25,000 nt of DNA from Owenia fusiformis (taxonomy: Eukaryota; Annelida; Polychaeta; Sabellida; Oweniidae). The stretch spans positions 1-25,000 of the forward strand of contig CAIIXF020000217.1 of NCBI GenBank assembly GCA_903813345.2, given 5' to 3'. Under the pieces are notes generated by a model. It was given only the letters and a program-made list of their open reading frames with translations, did not search any database and had not been told where the DNA came from. The position numbers and the translations under genes were made by a program. Below, in pieces: positions 18,934 to 25,000 of the stretch; position 1 is the stretch's first letter, and each line of letters opens with the position of its first letter.

Positions 18934-20934
18934 TTGATTGATTCAATTGATGGCTTTCTCAATCCATTCCAAATTGAGGACAATGATCATTTATACTGCA
19001 TATCATCTGGAATGCCAACACCCTCTAATTCAGCAGATGATCTCTTAAATGCACCATCCAAGGGCACACAAGCCTTTAAGCAATTTATTCAAGACCAATT
19101 TGTGCAGAAGGGAAAAAGTTTTCATAACCCCATAAAACAATGAAACTGAAAACATCTGAATTCAATGCTGGAGTCAAAAAGGTGAAAAGCTCTGGAAACA
19201 AACTGATTGAGATTAGAGCTGAGCGCAATATATTTGGCCAGTTAGTCATGTTATCAGAGCAGCATAGTATCAGTCTAAAGCGAATATTAGAATATCCCCT
19301 GAGTCCAATACCCTGGGCTCTTGGAACACCTGATGGGCTCTTGGTTAAAACAGAAAAGTCAAAATTATCACATGAGCTGGAAACATATGATATTACATGG
19401 ACCCAAACCAGAAAAAAACAATAATAGTCTATGATGGCAATGCATTGTTCCATATACTTCCTGAGCGATAAGCTTCCTATAAGAAAGATTCAATTAAAGA
19501 ACCAGAAAGAATACGCAGGCGTGTCTCCAAAAAGCTAATAATAAAAGGACCTTATACCAGAATTCCTAACAATTGGAAGGAATACCTTTTAAATGATGAG
19601 AATGAAATGCAGCTGAGTCAGTTGATCCTTGAAGAATGGAAAAAGATAAAAATGCTCCTAAACTCAAAGAAAGACAGATTCATGCGAGATCTGTAGTGGT
19701 AACCAGTGATAGAACTACTGCTACACATACAGTTGAATCAAGCCTGAAATCTTCCCACAAAGAGGCAGATACAAAAATTATACTCCATGCAATTAACATG
19801 AAATGAACCTGAAAATACAGAAAAAACTATAGTTGTGAGATCCCCAGATGTTTTTGTACTTCTTGCGCACTTTCCAATCTTATTCAAACTCCATTAATTT
19901 TTGACACTGGAAGTGCAGACAACATATGACTTATTAAAGGTGCAACAATTAGTGCGGGGGGGGTAATTCAACGATCATCGACCAGTGTCAAAATATATTT
20001 AAGTTTGGATATTTCATCAAGAGAAACATATATTTTTATTATCTACAAAGAAACCCCCTTGATGAACATTATTTCAGCTGATATTCCTCTTGAAACGTGG
20101 TAAATCTTAAAAATCTTAAAAAGTGGGACTCCCTTTATAGAAGCTTTGAACTGAATTTACACTTCTAAATTGAGAGTTTATCCATACATTTTAAGAAAAT
20201 AGATATGTCAAAGAAGATGTTAAGCCAAATATTGACCTGATAGCTCAGAAAAAGAAAAAAATTGAATTTTCTCTCTACAGTCCCTTGTTGCCCCTTTAAT
20301 CTAAAGGAAGTAGGAAATGCGCTCAGTTCAGACATTTGTAAATTTGTAATGCTTTACCAGCCTTCCATTCATTCACTGGATGTGATTCCTTCAGTGCCTT
20401 TGTGAGAAGGGAGAAAGTGTCCCCCCCTAAAATTACTTATGAGAATTTCAAAAAGGTTTCGGCACCATTGGAGGGGTCATTAGTGATCAAACTGCTAAAT
20501 GTGCTGAGAAGTTTACTTGCCAGATGTATGGAAACAAAAAGTGTTCAAATATAAATGAGCTGAGATATACCTTATTCAAGAACAAATTTCAACCAAAATC
20601 TGCTCCAAGTGTGATAACAAGCTATGAAGGCACTAACAATAAGCCTCCTACCCCCATGTAAAGATTCATTACAGCAGCATCTGGCAAGGGCCAGTTATCA
20701 AGCACACATATGGAAACTTGCCAACATCCCCTCCCCATCAATTTCCTCCCCTGTGTCACATGGATGGAGGATGAAAGATGGCCATTTGGATTTCAATGGG
20801 TGTCAAATCCAGATAAAATTCTACCCCAGGACCTGGTAGATGTTATCGTATTAGATGATACTTTAGAAGATCAAAATGAAGAGGAAGTTTATGAAATACA
20901 AAGCTTTATTGATCAAATATATTCTGGTGAATAA
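18934..20934 (+). pseudogene. broken gene of a FEN/XPG/PIN-like nuclease family carried by the transposon
   Basis: I recognise the order of blocks from a large, mostly uncharacterised metazoan family. An N-terminal block (18934-19139) ends HNPIKQ. It continues in another frame (19140-19414) with KLKTSEFN and YPLSPIPWALGTPDG. Then come VYDGNALFH (19427-19453), a block ending in LILEEWKK (19488-19645), KEADTKIILH (19759-19788), VVRSPD (19832-19849), LIFDTG (about 19892-19909), PAFHSFTGCD (20357-20386), a block with EKFTCQMYG, and a C-terminal block with LLPPCKDSLQQHLARASYQ. It ends in an acidic tail at 20934. The spaced acids (VYDG, EAD, SPD, GCD) follow the order of FEN/PIN nuclease active sites. 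At least seven frameshifts or stops (for example near 19139, 19414, 19469, 19690, 19804, 19890, 20640) and one MITE interrupt it. The upstream start is not preserved. The nuclease assignment is inference. Confidence 0.75.
19934..20299 (+). mobile_element. 366-bp TTAA MITE (Kolobok/T2-like) inside the pseudogene
   Basis: The ends are TTAAAGGTGCAACAA (19934) and TTGTTGCCCCTTTAA (20299), a 15-bp inverted repeat that includes the TTAA target. TTAA plus AGGRR-type ends are typical of Kolobok T2-type MITEs; piggyBac-type MITEs also use TTAA. Deleting the element together with one TTAA joins the two sides into an open stretch reading LINLKEVGNALSSDIC, which is what the host gene family has between LIFDTG and PAFHSFTGCD. 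That confirms both the insertion and its exact ends. Related segments lie at 12190 and 22475. Confidence 0.8.
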
Positions 20935-21237
20935 AAACTACATTTGTGATGACAGAAATTCATACAATGAGTAAAATTAATATTATGACTGAGTCGTGAA
21001 CTGTGTATTAGATCATATTCAACTTCAGATTTTCAATATTCTTATATCTCGAGCCTACATAGAAAAAATATTGTATTATAAATAATTCACATGTATGTAC
21101 TATATGTATACAACTAAGTGAAAATATTTTATGGTAATATATTTGATAAAATACATGATATGCACATGTATTCATTTATTGTGCCATCATGCTACTGTTT
21201 AAATCCACATGTATTAATGGCCACACCCCTTTTATAA
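20935..21237. other. 3' internal region of the transposon
   Basis: AT-rich sequence between the end of the broken gene and the right terminal repeat. There is no AATAAA signal that I can place with confidence and no other feature. Confidence 0.4.
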
Positions 21238-21758
21238 GGAAAAGAGGGGAGAGGTAAATTGACCCATATAGGCAAAAAACATGTCAGAGTTTGAGTTTTT
21301 TCTTTATAGTAATATGTTGGGGACATGTTGGTGCTACTTTTAGGAAAGTTCCATTAATATTTAACTGAGATTGATTGAGAAATTAAAAAATCAATTCCAA
21401 TCAATGTCTCTCAACCCCCCTAAATTCTATGATTTTAGGGTGAAAAAATGTTGCTGTTTTTAAATAAAGTTAAAATTCTTCAATTTTTTTACATATGCAT
21501 TTCAAGTATGATTACTCTTAACAGAAACACCAAAAGAAAGAAGCATTGGTTGTTTAGTTTTTGTTTTATAGCTAAATAATAATGTACCCCCAAGAAATAT
21601 GAATCTTAGGGTCGAAAATGCAATTTTAACATCTTTCGCACCATTTGCGGCGCATAAGACCAGTAAAATCTGTTGAGATAGACCAAAATACATAATCTAA
21701 GTCACAAGAGAAATTGTCCCGACAACACCCTGATCGAAGTGCCTCAGATCGCTACCTA
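21238..21758 (-). repeat. right terminal inverted repeat
   Basis: Reverse complement of 16791-17312, starting at GGAAAAGAGGGGAGAGG and ending CGCTACCTA. See the left repeat for the comparison. Confidence 0.85.
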
Positions 21759-22304
21759 TATATGGTCTTTCTCACTCACATGTAGCTGAGTTTGCATTGG
21801 GTGTTGGCTTGTCAGTAGTTGTTGTAAGAGTTCATGGTGTACATTACAGAGCATTGTATTTTGAACATTGAAGTTTGAAATATACTATTTTATATATATT
21901 TTAATTTGAAGTTCGAGTGATTTTATTGCCACCCACGGGCCTTCCACACGCCCATTTACATATAACGCATTGAAACAACTTTAAAAAGTGAGCAATGTCA
22001 GTGTTGTGATAGTAGAGAATTTTCGTTATAAGTTTTTTAAAAGTTTATACGTATACTAATACTTATAAACCCAATAAACAAGGTGTGTCTTAATTTCCTA
22101 ATTCCTCGGGAAATATCTCCTAGGACGGTAATAAAAAGGGCCAATGGCATACCATCCCTACCCCCTTGATGTAAAGCATGTTTAGTTGTGTCATATGTGT
22201 TTTCTAGAATCAAATAGGCTGATATAGCACATGGGTTTTACAGATTTATCTACTCTCAAATATATTTTTTTGTAGATGATCGTTTTGAATCACCTCGTAG
22301 AAAT

Positions 22305-22475
22305 AACGAAGGGAGAACTGAATTTGCACTGCTTAATGCTGAAATTTTATTGTTTATCCATACATTTTAAGAAAAAAATGTATAAAAAAAGATGTTAAAG
22401 CCAAATGTTGCCCTAAAAATTCAGAAAATGTAAAAAAATCGAATTTTCTATGTACAGGCCTTGTTGCCCCTTTAA
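22305..22475 (+). repeat. TTAA-MITE-like segment in copy C
   Basis: It runs from GGAGAACTGAATTTGCACTG through a stretch containing TTTATCCATACATTTTAAG to TTGTTGCCCCTTTAA at 22475. It lies in the same place as the segment at 12190 in copy A and matches the 3' half of the MITE at 19934-20299. Its left terminus is not clear. Confidence 0.55.
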
Positions 22476-22585
22476 GAAGCTTAATATGTAAATTATCTAA
22501 TCAAACACTTCGTCCACCATTTTGAAACACTAATCAATCCAATCTGTGCTAGCAATTCATAGGGCGAGCCATTGGGATATTTCCA

Positions 22586-22735
22586 GGGTTCGTACACACC
22601 TGGAAATGTCAGGGAAATTGACTTGATTTTCCAAGTGCTGGAAATGTCAGGTAATTTAAAATTAAGTCAAAGGGCCAAAGATGACCGGGAATTTTGAAAC
22701 GGTAGATATGTCAGGGAAATGTCAGGGAAATTTGT
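22586..22735 (+). repeat. repeated GGAAATGTCAGGG motif
   Basis: GAAATGTCAGG or a close form recurs at about 22602, 22640, 22708 and 22719, with ATTGACTTGATTTTCC between. The same motif survives once or twice in copy A (about 12053-12075). It is an internal property of the dispersed family. Confidence 0.55.
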
Positions 22736-23207
22736 ATCAGTGTTGAAAAAATAATGTTCCTGAAAAAAAATTAGGACTATGACAGGATATCAATGAAATC
22801 CAAAATGTAACATTTAGTTGATTCCACAGGCTAAAGTACGAAAACGTATTACATATATCTAAAAATTTTACACTGTCTTGATTAATGAATTTCATAGATC
22901 TAGAGGCCCTTCAGGAGTGGAAAACCTTAAATTATCAGAGATTAATGTTTCCAAACTGTTTTGAAACAAACTAACGTCTTGTTTTCAACCTACACCTTGC
23001 TCCTTTCTGTCGTATTTAATAAAACAAAAATAGTATATCACGGAGGGATCCGAACCACTCACCTGGGACTTGGTTATTCACTAGCGCCATAGGCGTTCTA
23101 CTATTCTGGATACAACTGACGAGTCGTATTTAAGTGGAGACAAAAGTGAGGATCATTTTGAATTGACGCTCGGTATAAATATATAATACTTTTGTTTTTT
23201 CATATCA

Positions 23208-23276
23208 GTAGCTGGTTGGCCTCATGGTTAGCGTGCCTGGCTTCCATTGTCTAGGTTAGTTGATCGAGACCCATTC
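23208..23276 (+). repeat. tRNA-like segment in copy C
   Basis: GTAGCTGGTTGGCCTCATGG followed by TTAGCG forms a good D-arm/A-box region. CCTGG and CTAGG can form an anticodon stem with one wobble pair, and GTTGATCGAGACCC resembles a B box with an extra base. It is a tRNA-derived relic, best preserved of the three copies. Confidence 0.55.
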
Positions 23277-23652
23277 ATGTCGAACTTTTTGATTTGCTTG
23301 TTGTCAAGATATAATAAGTAGGGCAAAATCCAGAAAAAGTAGATCAAAAATACTCCAATGGAGTATAAAATTGTCACCAGGATTCCGGAATGAGACGAAT
23401 GTTAACTCGTGAAATCTCGGTAGATAAAGTAGGTCAGAAAATCCGGATTAATCCGAACAAGGTTCGGGAATTTCCGTCATAAGAAGTAGGTCAAAAATTC
23501 TCCAATGGAGTATAAAATTGTCACCAGGATTCCGAAATACGACGAATCGAATCGGCAAACTTCGGTACAATAATGAAGTGCATGAAAAACCGAAATGATC
23601 CGAAAAATATGACAAGTCCAGAATCTAATGATTTGTCTAGAACCTCTTAAGA

Positions 23653-24593
23653 CTCTGTTATAAGCTTTTTTAATTATACTGGTTAGTGACGTAACAGAGT
23701 TCCGATATGTAACAATGACATCATTATTATATAAAATAAAACACTATATTGTAGCAATAATACAACGATGAACAAAACAAAACACTGTTTTAAATGGTTT
23801 TATTTTAGAAATTGTTCACATTTTAGCCGTGTTCTGGAACTGCTCAGCGACCTTTCACAGCCGTAACCATAACAACCATAACCTGTACATGTTTAGACTA
23901 TATGTGATGAAAGTTGGTAGATATATTGCAATAATCTTCCTCACAATCTGTACTATTTCAGTTCTAAAAGAAAACAAATCTCTTAAACTAAGTATTAGTA
24001 CATTTACTTTCCGGACAACCTGTACTTTGGCTTAACATAAACTTTAAATGGTAAGATAAAGTCATTATTTTATAAAACTGGGTAAAGGTAGGCTTCATAT
24101 ATGTGAGCGCTTTTTTGATTAAAATGGAAATAATTTCTCAGAATGTTATGCAAAAGACAAAAATTGCTTCATGGAGCCATCCGAAATATAATATGAAGTA
24201 TAATAAAGACAGTCAAAGTAACTCTCTGACGATTATAGGCCGAATTTCGACAATTTAAGCGATATGATTTCAAGAAAATAGTCTTACCTTTCTATTAGGA
24301 TGGGTTCAGGTGCCAAAAATAACTGATCCATGGATATATATCATTTTGAAAATTGGAAGCAAGAAATATTTTTTCGGAGCCATGTTTTTTTTACGAATCA
24401 TAACAGGAAATAGATTATCTAAATATAAACTGAATTAACATCATTAATCCTGGTTTTGACTTAAAAATTTACCGAAATAGATATTTAAATATTATAAAAA
24501 TGATTATTGACTTTTTTTAATCCTATACAGTGATTCGACTGTTTTCTAAATTTCATAATATAGCTTTAAAATTACGTTATTATCTCAACTTGT
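23653..24593. other. no gene seen; AT-rich
   Basis: The plus-strand frame at 23829-24035 (68 codons) has no domain. A GTAAGA donor-like string occurs on the minus strand at about 24283-24288 next to an open stretch, but the preceding acceptor is unconvincing and there is no repeat or similarity to support an exon. Confidence 0.5.
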
Positions 24594-24688
24594 CCTTGTC
24601 CTAATGGATAAAGGCACTGGACTCCCATCAGCTTTTGATAGTTTGAAATCCAGCTGTCGATTCACGGTCGTGACCAAGGTTTTTTTTT
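24594..24688 (+). pseudogene. intron-containing tRNA-Arg-like pseudogene with T-run
   Basis: CCTTGTCCTAATGGATAAAGG gives a typical tRNA-Arg D-arm. CTGGA and TCCAG form a 5-bp anticodon stem whose loop is about 27 nt instead of 7, consistent with a short intron, as in animal tRNA-Arg(TCT) genes. The position expected to hold TCT reads CCC. CCTTG at the start pairs with CAAGG at 24675-24679, and nine T follow (24680-24688), a pol III terminator. The T arm (CTGTCGATTCACGG) is damaged. It is probably a pseudogene or a SINE head. Confidence 0.65.
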
Positions 24689-25000
24689 ATTTATCTCTCA
24701 GACACAATTTTTTTAAATCTCTTTTTATACAACATATAGTCATATCTATTACTTTTTGAGGTTTTAGATTTTAGATACATCGTAAGTGTGTTACTTTAAT
24801 ACATTGTATGCAAACTTTACAAATATACAATATAAATATAAAATTCTTGCAAACAATAAGTACCATAATATTATTAACAAAAGGTCAAAGTCGTTTTGAG
24901 CAGTGTGTGTTTGTGTAAAAAATGTCCGTGTGCTTCCTCTGGTGTTTGAGCGTTAACATCAGCTGCCTCTAGTCAGATCGACTGACAAAACGAGACTAAT
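24689..25000. other. nothing definable
   Basis: AT-rich to about 24880, then more mixed sequence to the end. No exon, repeat unit or RNA gene is supported. Confidence 0.45.

Larger units (their letters stand above)
16791..21758 (+). mobile_element. TIR DNA transposon of about 5 kb, Academ-like candidate
   Basis: The ends are TAGGTAGCGATCTGAGG at 16791 and its reverse complement ending CTACCTA at 21758. The terminal inverted repeats are about 520 bp long and differ at about 5 positions in the outer 190 bp. TAT directly precedes the left end (16788-16790) and follows the right end (21759-21761), giving a 3-bp target duplication. Inside is one broken plus-strand gene related to FEN/XPG/PIN-like nucleases, plus nested inserts. 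From memory, Academ transposons have target duplications of 3-4 bp and some carry an XPG nuclease domain, which fits. I could not see an independent transposase core. Near-identical ends around a badly decayed gene suggest mobilisation in trans, or gene conversion between the ends. Confidence 0.7.
21961..23652 (-). mobile_element. dispersed repeat family, copy C (inverted, internally deleted)
   Basis: Reverse complement of copy A. It starts (plus-strand view) at TATAACGCATTGAAAC and ends at AACCTCTTAAGAC. Relative to copy A it lacks about 650 bp between the head and the 147-bp units, because GACAAGTCC joins directly to the sequence before GCACTTCATT. It keeps about 190 bp (22590-22780) that copy A has lost. 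Copies A and C are therefore independent derivatives of a fuller element. Confidence 0.7.

Noticed and set aside
19085-19453. 122-codon minus-strand frame
   Set aside because: It lies opposite the recognised blocks of the plus-strand nuclease-like pseudogene and is the shadow of that gene.
24270-24340. Possible minus-strand exon ending at a GTAAG donor
   Set aside because: The candidate length is 35 nt with a weak acceptor and no similarity to the 33-nt blocks or any known protein.
1-25000. Bacterial or phage features such as operons, Shine-Dalgarno sites, CRISPR arrays
   Set aside because: Coding density is far too low, and spliced blocks, tRNA-derived repeats and eukaryotic DNA transposons are present.

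Overview
The window looks like AT-rich nuclear DNA from an animal. There are no long ORFs, no bacterial gene density, short exon-like blocks bounded by GT/AG splice signals, tRNA-derived pseudogenes and many layers of decayed transposable elements. The repeat style (170-bp-class tandem units, GACCTT-rich repeats, TTAA MITEs, long inverted-repeat elements) reminds me most of a bivalve or other mollusc. That placement is an impression and was not tested. No complete protein-coding gene is present. Most short open frames look like chance products of AT-rich DNA or lie inside repeats.

Region by region. 1-2556 is mostly unannotatable, with a class II tRNA-like relic (1586-1685) and a strong 14-bp-stem hairpin (1846-1882). 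At 2557-3399, on the minus strand, are three exon-like blocks of exactly 33 nt. Each has AG before and GT after, and each encodes an 11-residue charged repeat of the type E-A-K/R-R-I-A-D-x-E-K-x. They look like part of a coiled-coil gene assembled from duplicated micro-exons. A 4.6-kb foldback element (3506-8152) begins about 107 bp upstream of the first micro-exon in transcript direction. Its arms of 1.7-2.0 kb carry tandem units of about 172 bp, in opposite orientation in the two arms. 8153-10263 has a degenerate 32-bp minisatellite and no gene.

10264-16592 and 21961-23652 hold three copies of one dispersed family (A, B plus-oriented; C minus-oriented). The family has internal 147-148 bp tandem units with palindromes and a tRNA-like segment. 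Copy B lies between two inverted copies of another repeat (12772-13303 and 16109-16592) and is interrupted or followed by a 615-bp MITE-like element with 78-bp inverted ends.

16791-21758 is a DNA transposon of about 5 kb. It has 520-bp terminal inverted repeats, about 97% alike where I compared them by eye, and a 3-bp TAT target duplication. Its plus-strand gene (18934-20934) is badly broken. It belongs to a widespread metazoan protein family with a FEN/XPG/PIN-like order of acidic motifs; I favour an Academ-type (XPG-bearing) transposon. The gene is interrupted by a 366-bp TTAA MITE, and removing that MITE gives back a continuous frame across the junction. 24594-24688 is an intron-containing tRNA-Arg-like pseudogene with a T-run. 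The rest is AT-rich DNA in which I see nothing definable.
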